From assembly GCF_027497495.1 (NCBI RefSeq), contig NZ_CP114205.1, forward strand, positions 2,976,001-3,040,000: 64,000 nt of DNA. Direction: 5' to 3'. A program made the position numbers and the translations under genes. Positions 35,053-43,046 of the stretch are shown here, piece after piece (position 1 is the first letter of the stretch; every line of letters starts with the position of its first letter). The notes under the pieces were generated by a model. That model had not been told where the DNA came from. It did not search any database and saw nothing but the letters and a program-made list of their open reading frames with translations. The DNA is from Streptomyces tubercidicus. GTDB taxonomy: Bacteria; Actinomycetota; Actinomycetes; Streptomycetales; Streptomycetaceae.

Positions 35053-35914
35053 GCTGACTGGCCGACTCTCCGTCTTCAAGACCTACAAGCTGTACGTCGG
35101 GGGCAAGTTCCCCCGGTCCGAGAGCGGGCGGGTGTACGAGGTGACCGACTCGAAGGGCACATGGCTCGCCAACGCCCCGCTGGCCTCCCGCAAGGACGCC
35201 CGGGACGCGGTGGTCGCCGCCCGTAAGGCGTTCGGCGGCTGGTCCGGCGCCACGGCCTACAACCGCGGCCAGATCCTCTACCGCGTCGCCGAGATGCTGG
35301 AGGGCCGCCGCGACCAGTTCACCGCCGAGGTCGCCGCGGCCGAGGGCCTGTCGAAGGCCAAGGCCGCGGCCCAGGTGGACGCGGCGATCGACCGCTGGGT
35401 CTGGTACGCGGGCTGGTCCGACAAGGTCGCCCAGATCGCCGGCGGCGCCAACCCGGTGGCCGGGCCGTACTTCAACCACTCCGCCCCGGAGCCGACCGGT
35501 GTGGTCGCGGTGCTGGCCCCGCAGGAGTCGTCGTTCCTCGGCCTGGTCTCGGTGATCGCCCCGGCGATCGTCACCGGTAACACGGTGGTCCTGGCGGCCG
35601 CCGAGAACGCCCCGCTGCCCGCCCTCTCCCTGGCCGAGGTGCTCGCCACCTCCGACCTCCCGGGCGGCGTGGTCAACATCCTGTCCGGCCGCACCGCGGA
35701 GCTGTCCGCCCCGCTCGCCGCCCACCAGGGCGTCAACGCCCTCGATCTCGCGGGCGCCGACGAGGCGTTGGCGAAGGACCTGGAGACGGCCGCGGCCGAC
35801 AACCTCAAGCGCGTCCTCCGCCCGGCGCCGGCGAACTGGACCGCCGACCCCGGCACCGGCCGCCTGCTGGCCTTCCTGGAGACGAAGACGGTCTGGCATC
35901 CCATGGGGGTGTAG
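35045..35914 (+). CDS. Catalytically dead, internally deleted aldehyde dehydrogenase-like protein
   Basis: 289 residues. It follows an ALDH N-terminal (coenzyme) domain: LYVGGKFPRSESGRVYEV, then GVVAVLAPQESSFLGLVSVIAPAIVTGNTVVLAAAENAPLPAL, where the coenzyme Lys is replaced by Ala. It then jumps to the ALDH C-terminal tail (LAFLETKTVWHPMG). The catalytic Glu and Cys and most of the catalytic domain are absent. It starts 8 bp inside the preceding ALDH gene and is therefore translationally coupled. It looks like a scaffold partner, comparable to the second, inactive domain of the fused ALDH16 enzymes (inference). The frame is intact, so it is not an obvious pseudogene. Confidence 0.85.
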   Translation: MSELTGRLSVFKTYKLYVGGKFPRSESGRVYEVTDSKGTWLANAPLASRKDARDAVVAARKAFGGWSGATAYNRGQILYRVAEMLEGRRDQFTAEVAAAEGLSKAKAAAQVDAAIDRWVWYAGWSDKVAQIAGGANPVAGPYFNHSAPEPTGVVAVLAPQESSFLGLVSVIAPAIVTGNTVVLAAAENAPLPALSLAEVLATSDLPGGVVNILSGRTAELSAPLAAHQGVNALDLAGADEALAKDLETAAADNLKRVLRPAPANWTADPGTGRLLAFLETKTVWHPMGV

Positions 35915-35950
35915 GCCCGCCCGTCTCCATGCCCTGACGGCACGCGCGGA

Positions 35951-35997
35951 AATACGGTGCGGGGCCCCGCCTTCCTGGTGGGGCCCCGCACCGTATT
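35951..35997. terminator. Strong bidirectional hairpin terminator
   Basis: A perfect 18-bp stem (AATACGGTGCGGGGCCCC and complement) around an 11-base loop, between the convergent deoC-ALDH operon and the secreted-protein gene. Confidence 0.92.
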
Positions 35998-36030
35998 CGT
36001 ATGCCGTGACAGGGAAGTGGCGCCCCGTCA

Positions 36031-36432
36031 TCACCCCGGCAGCACCCTCGTCACCTGCCCCACGAGCGGCAGGTCCTTGAGCGCGGCGCCCTTCGACAGG
36101 GCGCCGGTCAGCAGCGTGGTGCTCACCGGCTTGAAGTCGGCGATCTGGGTGCTCACGGCGTTGGCGAGCGGGTCGACGGCCGTGTTGGCCAGCGGGTTCA
36201 GCTGGAGGTTCTTGACCGGGGCGAGGCCGCCGCCCGCGGAGTGCAACAGGGCGCCGGTCAGGCCCGAGGCGGCGGCGCCGGTGTCGGTGGTGAGGTCCGA
36301 GGCGGCCGGTGCCGCGCTCGCCGTCGCCGCGCCGCCCGCCGCGAGCGCGGCGCCGGCGGCGGAGACCACCAGTCCGGCCCGCAGCAAGGCGCGCGGAACG
36401 CGGCTGGGCTTGGGACGCGCATGGGAGGGCAT
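36031..36432 (-). CDS. Small secreted protein, unknown function
   Basis: 133 residues. An Arg-rich start and hydrophobic core (RALLRAGLVVSAAGAALAAGGAATASA) form a signal peptide with cleavage near ASA-AP. The mature part is neutral and rich in Leu, Ala, Asn and Thr (LQLNPLANTAVDPLANAV), ending DLPLVGQVTRVLPG. It has the same style as the secreted protein at 42630 (PAA-D-T after the signal, a LTxA region, KDLPLVGQ versus KSLPVKDA), suggesting a distant paralogue. No domain recognised. Confidence 0.75.
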   Translation of the reverse strand: MPSHARPKPSRVPRALLRAGLVVSAAGAALAAGGAATASAAPAASDLTTDTGAAASGLTGALLHSAGGGLAPVKNLQLNPLANTAVDPLANAVSTQIADFKPVSTTLLTGALSKGAALKDLPLVGQVTRVLPG

Positions 36433-36589
36433 GTGCCACCTGCCTGTGGATCGAAGGAGTCGAAGTGCTGTGCGAGTCAAGACAGTCGGGTAATCAATTG
36501 ACTGCGTAGCGTAGTTGAGGGGGCGGGGGCCGGGCCACCTCGCGCGCCAGGGGTACCCCACTCGGCGCAATACGCGACAATGGCTGCCC

Positions 36590-37234
36590 GTGAGCTCCCA
36601 CACCGCCACCCGCCCGCCGGTCGCCCGGGTCCTTCTGCTGACCGGCCCCTCGGGCTCTGGCAAGACGTCCCTGGCCGCGCGCAGCGGCCTCCCCGTCCTC
36701 AACCTCGACGACTTCTACAAGGAGGGGACGGACCCGACACTGCCGCAACTGCCCGACGGCGGCGGCCCCGACTGGGACGCGCCGCTGTCCTGGGACGCCG
36801 GCGCCGCCCTCACGGCCATCAGCGCGCTGTGCCGTACGGGGCGGGCCGACGTTCCGGTGTACGACATCGCGACCAGTTCCCGGGTCGGCGCGTCGGGGCT
36901 CGATCTGGGCGCCGCCCCGCTGTTCATCGCGGAGGGCATCTTCGCGGCCGAGGTCATCGCGGACTGCCGGGCCGCGGGGCTGCTGGCCGATGCGCTGTGC
37001 CTGCGCGGCCGCCCCGCCACCACCTTCCGCCGACGCCTGACCCGGGATCTGCGCGAGGGCCGCAAGTCCGCCCCGTACCTGGTCCGTCGCGGACTGCGGC
37101 TGCTGCGCGCCGAGCGGTCGGTGGTCGCCCGGCACACCGCCCTGGGCGCGCACCCCTGCGCCAAGCCGGAGGCGCTGGCCCGGATATCGGCCGCGGGGAC
37201 ACCGGACGCGGTGGGCGCGGCCGTTCGTCCCTGA
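36590..37234 (+). CDS. Uridine kinase-like P-loop protein
   Basis: 214 residues. A Walker A motif (LLTGPSGSGKTSLAARSG) is followed by the uridine-kinase block VLNLDDFYKEGTDPTLPQL, then DWDAPLSWD and YDIATSSRV. These fit phosphoribulokinase/uridine-kinase family proteins that phosphorylate pyrimidine nucleosides. The start is the GTG at 36590: an ATG at 36580 is in another frame and GACAAT (36576-36581) lies eight bases before the GTG, suggesting leaderless transcription. It sits near the nucleoside genes but lacks the shared palindrome. Confidence 0.85.
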   Translation: MSSHTATRPPVARVLLLTGPSGSGKTSLAARSGLPVLNLDDFYKEGTDPTLPQLPDGGGPDWDAPLSWDAGAALTAISALCRTGRADVPVYDIATSSRVGASGLDLGAAPLFIAEGIFAAEVIADCRAAGLLADALCLRGRPATTFRRRLTRDLREGRKSAPYLVRRGLRLLRAERSVVARHTALGAHPCAKPEALARISAAGTPDAVGAAVRP

Positions 37235-37326
37235 CGGGTCGCGTCAGCCTCTGCGCAGACACGAAGACGCAGACACGAAGACGCAGGCACGGAGAATGCG
37301 CCGACGCGGAGAAGCGGACATGAAGA

Positions 37327-37365
37327 AGCGGGCTCGGACAGACCCCCCGGCCGTCCGAACCCGCT
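37327..37365. terminator. Hairpin terminator between uridine kinase and sigQ
   Basis: A 13-bp stem with one central mismatch (AGCGGGCTCGGAC pairs with GTCCGAACCCGCT) and a 13-base loop, followed on the plus strand by a pyrimidine run. Terminates the kinase and, in reverse, sigQ. The rest of 37235-37519 holds no gene. Confidence 0.75.
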
Positions 37366-37519
37366 CTCTTCTCCCCGGGCTCCCCCGCGCCCCCGTGTTT
37401 CCCCCGTATCCCCCGATACGTCCGGCCCCCGTGGATCACTCCGCTTCGGCCGGCTCCCCCGTATCCCCGTTCCCCCTCGGGCGTTCCCCCCTGGGCCCCC
37501 CTCGGGCTCCCCCGTTCCT

Positions 37520-38317
37520 TCAGGCCACCAGCTCGCCGAAGGACTCCTCCTCGTCACGGCCGAAGCTGAGGACCTCGTCCTCGCGCAGCCGGCGCAGCGC
37601 GCGCCAGATGCTCGACTTCACCGTGCCGACACTGATGTCGAGAATGTCCGCGATCTCCGGGTCCGTGCGGCCCTCGTAGTAGCGCAGCACCAGCATCGTG
37701 CGCTGCGTCTCGGGCAGCCGGACCAGCGCCTGCCACAGCACGGCGCGCAGCTCGGTGCCGCGCATCGCGTCCACGTCGCCGGCCGTCTCCGGCAGTTCCT
37801 CGGTCGGGTACTCGTTGAGCTTGCGCCGGCGCCAGGCGCTGATGTGCAGGTTGGTCATGGTGCGGCGCAGATAGCCGCCCAGCGCCGCCTTGTCGCTGAT
37901 CCGGTCCCACGCCCGGTAGGTCGAGAACAGCGCGCTCTGCAGCAGGTCCTCGGCCTCGTAGCGGTCGCCGGTCAGGTGGTAGGCGGTGGCGTACAGGGAG
38001 GCCCGGCGCTCCTGGACGTAGGCGGTGAAGGCCGCTTCGGCCTCCGCCGTCTCCGCCGGGGAACGCCGTTCCCCCGTGGCCTCCCTGTATGCCGCTCCCC
38101 CGGTGTGTCCCCCGTTTTCTCCCCCGTGGGCAGCCTTGCCCCCGTGCCCCGGGTCGATCTCCACCGTCGTCGCGTCGATGGCCACCTTGAAGGGCGGCCG
38201 CTGACGACCGGTGCTGCGGGTGCAACCCCGCACGCCACCGGACTTCTCGCCGGGCCGGACGACGTCGTGGAGTCGTGTGATAACTGCGCTGGAAGTGGTG
38301 CCGTGCAGTGTGTTCAT
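37520..38317 (-). CDS. sigQ: ECF-type RNA polymerase sigma factor SigQ
   Basis: 265 residues. Region 2 (FTAYVQERRASLYATAYHLTGDRYEAEDLLQSALFSTYRAWDRI region) and region 4 (LPETQRTMLVLRYYEGRTDPEIADILDISVGTVKSSIWRALRRLRE) are both clear, preceded by a ~95-residue N-terminal extension rich in Gly and charged residues. It is divergent from afsQ1, the arrangement known in S. coelicolor, where SigQ works against AfsQ1/Q2 in controlling antibiotic production. The start MNTLHGTTSSAV (38317) matches the remembered SigQ start. Confidence 0.92.
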   Translation of the reverse strand: MNTLHGTTSSAVITRLHDVVRPGEKSGGVRGCTRSTGRQRPPFKVAIDATTVEIDPGHGGKAAHGGENGGHTGGAAYREATGERRSPAETAEAEAAFTAYVQERRASLYATAYHLTGDRYEAEDLLQSALFSTYRAWDRISDKAALGGYLRRTMTNLHISAWRRRKLNEYPTEELPETAGDVDAMRGTELRAVLWQALVRLPETQRTMLVLRYYEGRTDPEIADILDISVGTVKSSIWRALRRLREDEVLSFGRDEEESFGELVA

Positions 38318-38425
38318 CGCGCGCCCCCCGTCGTAGAGCCAGCTCGTTCGGTGTCTCCCGGGTTGTTGATCTCTCCCGGTGCCCAAAAGACTGCCAAGCC
38401 AGTTTCATCGCGTTGTCCGTCGACT

Positions 38426-38441
38426 GTCACAGGCCTGTCAC
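38426..38441 (+). promoter_or_regulatory. AfsQ1-type binding site between sigQ and afsQ1
   Basis: GTCAC-AGGCCT-GTCAC, an exact match to the direct-repeat form GTnAC-n6-GTnAC reported for AfsQ1. It lies in the 226-bp divergent region, about 110 bases from each start, consistent with control of sigQ and autoregulation. Confidence 0.8.
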
Positions 38442-38543
38442 AGGGCCCTGGGCAGCGCGTCGCGGGAGCCCGCGCGCGGGGGCCTTGTGTACGAGGGCGC
38501 CACTGGTCGATGTCCCGGCGTCCCATGGGCCAGAATGGCTGGC

Positions 38544-39221
38544 GTGCCTTTCCTGTTGCTGATCGAGGACGACGACGCCATCCGCACGGCCCTCGAACTC
38601 TCGCTGTCGCGCCAGGGTCACCGTGTGGTGACCGCGGCGACGGGCGAGGACGGCCTGAAACTGCTGCGTGAGCAGCGCCCGGACCTGATCGTGCTGGATG
38701 TGATGCTGCCGGGCATCGACGGTTTCGAGGTGTGCCGGCGGATCAGGCGTACGGACCAGCTGCCCATCATCCTGCTCACCGCGCGTAACGATGACATCGA
38801 CGTCGTGGTGGGGCTGGAGTCCGGCGCCGACGACTATGTCGTCAAACCGGTCCAGGGGCGGGTGCTGGACGCCCGGATCCGGGCCGTGCTGCGCCGGGGC
38901 GAGCGGGAATCGAGTGATTCGGCGACGTTCGGCTCACTGGTGATCGACCGGTCGGCGATGACGGTCACCAAGAACGGCGAGGATCTGCAACTGACGCCGA
39001 CCGAGCTGCGGTTGCTGCTGGAGCTGAGCCGCCGGCCCGGTCAGGCGCTGTCCCGGCAGCAGCTGCTGCGGCTGGTGTGGGAGCACGACTACCTCGGCGA
39101 CTCGCGCCTGGTGGACGCGTGTGTGCAGCGGCTGCGGGCGAAGGTGGAGGACGTACCGTCCTCGCCGACCCTGATCCGTACGGTCCGTGGCGTCGGCTAC
39201 CGGCTGGATTCGCCGCAGTGA
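38544..39221 (+). CDS. afsQ1: Response regulator AfsQ1 (OmpR family)
   Basis: 225 residues. A receiver domain (LLLIEDDDAIRTALELS, phosphoacceptor Asp52 in LIVLDVMLPGIDGFEV, Lys in DDYVVKPVQGR) and an OmpR-type winged helix (LTPTELRLLLELSRRPGQALSRQQLL, RVVDACVQ-like RLVDACVQRLRAKVED, VRGVGYRLD). It activates antibiotic and nutrient-stress genes in S. coelicolor. The GTG at 38544 gives the length known for AfsQ1 and lies seven bases after CAGAAT (38531-38536), so it is likely leaderless; an ATG three codons earlier is less likely. It overlaps afsQ2 by four bases. Confidence 0.95.
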   Translation: MPFLLLIEDDDAIRTALELSLSRQGHRVVTAATGEDGLKLLREQRPDLIVLDVMLPGIDGFEVCRRIRRTDQLPIILLTARNDDIDVVVGLESGADDYVVKPVQGRVLDARIRAVLRRGERESSDSATFGSLVIDRSAMTVTKNGEDLQLTPTELRLLLELSRRPGQALSRQQLLRLVWEHDYLGDSRLVDACVQRLRAKVEDVPSSPTLIRTVRGVGYRLDSPQ

Positions 39222-41008
39222 GGGAACGTTCCGCGGGCGGCGGTGCGACGGACGACGGCGCGGGCGGCGAAGCCGGGAAGACGGCCGGACCCGAGGCCGG
39301 AGCCGCGGCCGGACCGAGGGTGCGGCGGGTGCTGCGCGGGCTGCGCCGGGCGTCGGGGCTGCTGCGCTGGACGAGTCTGCGGCTGCGGCTGGTGGTGGTC
39401 TTCGCGCTGGTGGCCCTGACGGCGGCGGTCTCGGCGTCGGGCATCGCGTACTGGCTCAACCGCAACACCGTTCTGGAGCGCACCCAGAACGCCGTTCTGA
39501 ACGACTTCCGCAAGTCGCTGGAGGACAGTACGCGGTCGCTGCCGCTGCATCCGCGCTGTGCCGAACTGCAGGACGCGGCGCGGCAGATGGCGGCCGGGCC
39601 GCAGAACTACGCGGTGCTGCTGATCGGGGTGGACCGCGAGGGCAAGGACTGCGCGGCGACCACCAACAAGAATCTGCTGACGCTCGACAGTGTGCCGCGG
39701 TCGCTGCGTACCGCGGTGAACGAGGTGCGCGAGGTCGACGAGTCCAACCGCTATGCGCACCATCTGTACTGGCAGCGCAAGGAGGTCGGGGACGCCCCCT
39801 ATCTCGTCGCCGGGGCGAAGGTGATCGGCGGCGGGCCCACCGGCTACATGATGAAGTCGCTGGCCACCGAGCGGCAGGACCTCAACTCGCTGGCCTGGTC
39901 GCTGGGGATCGCGACCGCGCTCGCGCTGGTCGGCTCGGCGCTGCTGGCGCAGGCCGCGGCGACGACCGTGCTGCGGCCCGTACAGCGGCTGGGGCACGCG
40001 GCGCGGCAGCTGGGCGAGGGGCGGCTGGACACCCGGCTGCGGGTGACCGGCACGGATGAACTGGCCGATCTGTCCCGGACGTTCAACCGTACGGCGGAGC
40101 GGCTGGAGCACCGGGTCGAGGAGCTGAGCGGGCGCGAGGCGGCGTCCCGGCGGTTCGTCGCCGATATGTCGCACGAGCTGCGGACGCCGCTGACCGCGAT
40201 CACCGCGGTCTCCGAGGTGCTGGAGGAGGAGGCGGACTCCCTCGACCCGATGATCGCGCCGGCCGTGCAGCTGGTGGTCAGCGAGACCCGGCGGCTGAAC
40301 GACCTGGTGGAGAACCTGATGGAGGTCACCCGCTTCGACGCGGGGACGGCCCGGCTGGTGCTGGACGATGTCGATGTCGCGGACCAGGTGACCGCCTGTG
40401 TCGACGCACGGGCCTGGCTGGACGCGGTCGAGCTGGACGCGGACCGCGGCATCGTGGCCCGTCTGGACCCGCGGCGGCTCGATGTCATCCTGGCGAATCT
40501 GATCGGCAACGCCCTCAAACACGGTGGCTCGCCGGTGCGGGTCTCGGTGCACACCGAGGAGGTGCCGGGGGACGGTGCGGGCGGCAGGACGGGCAGCACG
40601 GCCGTTACCGGCGGACCGGCCGCGCCGCCCGCGTCCGGCGGGCCGGAAGCCGGTACGGAGCAGGAGGGGACGGAGGTGTCCGGGCAGCCGCCCGTGGGCG
40701 GCAAGCTGGTGATCCGCGTACGGGATCACGGCCCCGGCATCCCGGAAGAAGTCCTTCCGCATGTCTTCGACCGCTTCTACAAGGCCAGCGCGTCCCGGCC
40801 GCGGTCGGAGGGCAGCGGTCTGGGCCTGTCGATCGCGCTGGAGAACGCACATATCCACGGCGGGGAGATCACCGCGGCCAACCTCCCCGAGGGCGGCGCG
40901 GTCTTCACCCTGCGGCTGCCGATGGACGCCGCGCCGCTGACGGACGGCGACCGCGGGGACCGCGGCACGGCCCGCGCGGCCGATGAGGGCACGGAGGACG
41001 GGCGATGA
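39218..41008 (+). CDS. afsQ2: Sensor histidine kinase AfsQ2
   Basis: About 596 residues. Two membrane helices (LVVVFALVALTAAVSASGIAYWL and LGIATALALVGSALLAQAAA) flank an extracellular sensor. Then come a HAMP domain, the phosphoacceptor H box (MSHELRTPLTAIT, His near 318), the N box (NLIGNALKHGG) and G boxes (DHGPGIPEE, GSGLGLSIA). A Gly/Pro-rich insert of ~45 residues (447-496) splits the ATP domain between the N and G1 boxes and makes the protein longer than the remembered S. coelicolor form. It starts at a GTG overlapping the afsQ1 stop (GTGA), so the two are translationally coupled. Confidence 0.93.
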   Translation: MRERSAGGGATDDGAGGEAGKTAGPEAGAAAGPRVRRVLRGLRRASGLLRWTSLRLRLVVVFALVALTAAVSASGIAYWLNRNTVLERTQNAVLNDFRKSLEDSTRSLPLHPRCAELQDAARQMAAGPQNYAVLLIGVDREGKDCAATTNKNLLTLDSVPRSLRTAVNEVREVDESNRYAHHLYWQRKEVGDAPYLVAGAKVIGGGPTGYMMKSLATERQDLNSLAWSLGIATALALVGSALLAQAAATTVLRPVQRLGHAARQLGEGRLDTRLRVTGTDELADLSRTFNRTAERLEHRVEELSGREAASRRFVADMSHELRTPLTAITAVSEVLEEEADSLDPMIAPAVQLVVSETRRLNDLVENLMEVTRFDAGTARLVLDDVDVADQVTACVDARAWLDAVELDADRGIVARLDPRRLDVILANLIGNALKHGGSPVRVSVHTEEVPGDGAGGRTGSTAVTGGPAAPPASGGPEAGTEQEGTEVSGQPPVGGKLVIRVRDHGPGIPEEVLPHVFDRFYKASASRPRSEGSGLGLSIALENAHIHGGEITAANLPEGGAVFTLRLPMDAAPLTDGDRGDRGTARAADEGTEDGR

Positions 41009-41631
41009 CGCCGATCAGGCGGACGGGGCGGCGCACCGCTGCCGTGGCGGCGCTCGCGCTCGCCGCCGCGGGCTGCGGGATCCGGGGCACGTCGGTACCG
41101 GTCGATGCGGGTGGCGCGCCCTCGCGGGTGAGCTGCAAGGCCCCGGCGAGCGAGCCGGCCCCGAACCCGCCCGGCGGGAGCCGGGCCACCGTCTATCTGG
41201 TGTGCGGCTCGGCGCTGGCCCAGGTGGAGCGGGCGGTGTCGCTGCCCAAGAGCTCGGCGACCACCGAGCCACCGCTGCCGACCGCCCGTGTGCTGCTCAA
41301 GGAGCTGCAGCGGCGGCCCTCGTCCGCGGAGGACCGGGCCGGTTTCAGCACCGCGCTGCCCCAGGATCTGAAGGTCACGGCGCCCCGCGCGGACGACCCC
41401 GCGCAGGCGCTGCGGCTGAGCATCCGGCCGGACGATCTGCCCTCGTTCGCCCTGGCGCAGCTGGTGTGCACCTACGGGGCGAGCCCCGCGCTGGGCCGGA
41501 AACACGCCGCGGTGCTCGGCGGACCGGACGACACCGCCGCGCACCGCTACGACTGCTCGGCGGATGTGCTGGCCAATCCGGACATAGCAGAGAACGCCGG
41601 GTGGGGAGACACGTTGCCGGAAGCGGGCTGA
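41005..41631 (+). CDS. Putative lipoprotein of the afsQ operon
   Basis: 208 residues. The signal ends in a lipobox (AAVAALALAAAGCGIRGTS, LAAAGC type), and the mature part has two Cys-containing blocks (RVSCKAP, LVCGSALAQVERAVSLPKS, FALAQLVCTYG) reminiscent of lipoproteins with a GerMN-like fold, without a confident match. It begins at ATG overlapping the afsQ2 stop (ATGA). Its place directly after the sensor kinase suggests a role in signal detection at the outer face of the membrane, as proposed for the homologous S. coelicolor gene. Confidence 0.88.
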   Translation: MTPIRRTGRRTAAVAALALAAAGCGIRGTSVPVDAGGAPSRVSCKAPASEPAPNPPGGSRATVYLVCGSALAQVERAVSLPKSSATTEPPLPTARVLLKELQRRPSSAEDRAGFSTALPQDLKVTAPRADDPAQALRLSIRPDDLPSFALAQLVCTYGASPALGRKHAAVLGGPDDTAAHRYDCSADVLANPDIAENAGWGDTLPEAG

Positions 41632-41697
41632 CCCGGCGGACCAAGACGGGCCCAATTGGGCGGAACCGCAGCCACCGCCTGCCGCGTCCTGGCCTGT

Positions 41698-42252
41698 GTG
41701 CAGCGTCATGGCCCCGGCACCACCGCCGTTCCCCGTATGCGCGTCACCGGACTTCTCCTCCTTGTGGCGCATCTGCTTGCCGTCGGCTGGCTGACGTTGC
41801 GTCCCCGCACGGTGCCCTGGGTGCCCGCCGCGAACCTCCAACCGCTGGCGACGATCCGGGCCGAGCTGGTGCACGGAGTGTCCTGGGACGCCGTACAGCA
41901 TCTGGGCAGCTCGATGCTGCTGCTGGCGCCGCTGGGGGTGCTGCTGCCGCTCTCCGCGGGGCGGCTGAACGTTTCGCCACTGGTGTCCTGGACCCGCACG
42001 GTGTTCGCCGCGGCGATGATCTCGCTGGCCATCGAGCTGCTGCAGTCAGGGGTGCCCGGCCGGGTCCCGGACATCGACTCGGTGCTGCTCAGCTCCCTCG
42101 GGGTGGCCGTGGTGCACCTGGCGGTGGTCCCCGGGGCCCGGCGCCGGCTGCGTCGCCGGTACGGGGATCTCGGGGAGGTAACCCCGAGGATCCCCAGGGT
42201 CGAACTGGCCCCACAGGCTGATGCTCTCTCCGGCGGCCGGACCTACCTTTGA
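41698..42252 (+). CDS. VanZ-family membrane protein
   Basis: About 184 residues. Helices near GLLLLVAHLLAVGWLTLRP, MLLLAPLGVLLPL, TVFAAAMISLAIELLQS and SVLLSSLGVAVVHLAVV. The VanZ features are the block NLQPLATI..., the helix-turn LAPLGVLLPL and the conserved IELLQ-PGR-DIDSVL. VanZ proteins confer low-level teicoplanin resistance in some bacteria; most have unknown roles. The start is uncertain: GTG at 41698 or ATG at 41737 (MRVTGLLLL), neither with a ribosome site. Confidence 0.85.
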   Translation: MQRHGPGTTAVPRMRVTGLLLLVAHLLAVGWLTLRPRTVPWVPAANLQPLATIRAELVHGVSWDAVQHLGSSMLLLAPLGVLLPLSAGRLNVSPLVSWTRTVFAAAMISLAIELLQSGVPGRVPDIDSVLLSSLGVAVVHLAVVPGARRRLRRRYGDLGEVTPRIPRVELAPQADALSGGRTYL

Positions 42253-42297
42253 GACATCGGGGCAAACGCCCCACCGAGTCGTAAAGGAGCCGTCCTC

Positions 42298-42510
42298 ATG
42301 GCCGCCGCACTGGTCCGCCCCCGCAACAACCGAGTGATCGCCGGAGTGTGCGCGGGCCTGGCCCGTCGCTTCGGTATGACGCCGACGACGATGCGTGTGC
42401 TGTTCGTGGTCTCGTGTCTGCTGCCCGGCCCGCAGTTCCTGGTCTACCTGGCGCTGTGGATATTCCTCCCCTCGGAGGAGAAGACCTCCACCGGCGCCGC
42501 CGCCTGGTGA
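42298..42510 (+). CDS. PspC-domain protein
   Basis: 70 residues: a PspC domain (LVRPRNNRVIAGVCAGLARRFGM) followed by one hydrophobic helix (LFVVSCLLPGPQFLVYLALWIFL). PspC proteins respond to envelope stress. AAGGAG is nine bases before the ATG. The gene is 45 bp after the VanZ gene and probably in the same transcript. Confidence 0.92.
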   Translation: MAAALVRPRNNRVIAGVCAGLARRFGMTPTTMRVLFVVSCLLPGPQFLVYLALWIFLPSEEKTSTGAAAW

Positions 42511-42548
42511 CCCGCCCAGTGACCCGCCCGGTTCCCTGACACATGGCG

Positions 42549-42588
42549 GTGCCCCGGCCGTACGCACGAGAGCGTTCGGCCGGGGCAC
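42549..42588. terminator. Bidirectional hairpin terminator
   Basis: A perfect 12-bp stem (GTGCCCCGGCCG and complement) with a 16-base loop that can pair further, between the convergent pspC and secreted-protein genes. Confidence 0.85.
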
Positions 42589-42629
42589 GGCGCAGGGCGC
42601 GTCCCTGGAAGACGAGCCGGGTGGCGGGA

Positions 42630-42905
42630 TCAGGCGCCCAGGGGAAGGTTCTTGGTGACGGCGTTGGTCGGCAGACCGCCCAGCAGCTTGTTGCCCTGGG
42701 AGTTGAGCTTGGTCTTGACGTCATTGCCGGCCGGCTTGGCCTTGGTGAGCCCGGAGACGGTCTTGGTGGCGTCCTTCACCGGCAGGCTCTTCAGCACTCC
42801 GGTGGTGTCGGCCGCCGGGGCCGCGCTGGCGACGCCAGCGGCGGTGACGACGAAAGCGGCACCGAGCGCGACGGTACCGAGAGTCTTGATGGTTCCCTGC
42901 TTCAT
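42630..42905 (-). CDS. Small secreted protein, unknown function
   Basis: 91 residues. A signal peptide (KQGTIKTLGTVALGAAFVVTAAGVASAA) is followed by a small mature part with Lys/Thr/Asn-rich sequence (LPVKDATKTVSGLTKAKPAGNDVKTKLNSQGNKLL) ending NLPLGA. GAGGA lies 9 bases before the ATG. Similar in build to the secreted protein at 36031. No domain recognised; proteins of this kind are sometimes mislabelled as ATP-binding in databases. Confidence 0.8.
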   Translation of the reverse strand: MKQGTIKTLGTVALGAAFVVTAAGVASAAPAADTTGVLKSLPVKDATKTVSGLTKAKPAGNDVKTKLNSQGNKLLGGLPTNAVTKNLPLGA

Positions 42906-42994
42906 CGAATTACGTCCTCGTGATGGGGGCTTGACCGGCAAATCAACCTACTGAGGCGGCAACCGGCGCCGCAAACAGCCACGAGGAAAGAAAA

Positions 42995-43023
42995 AACGGC
43001 CGGTGGACATTCCACCGGCCGTT
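42995..43023 (-). terminator. Canonical rho-independent terminator of add
   Basis: A perfect 13-bp stem (AACGGCCGGTGGA and complement) with a 3-base loop, followed on the minus strand by a run of T (plus strand AAAAAA at 42991-42996). One of the few with a U tract in this window. It lies 23 bases after the add stop. Confidence 0.92.
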
Positions 43024-43046
43024 GCGCTATAGGCTCGCGCCATCCC

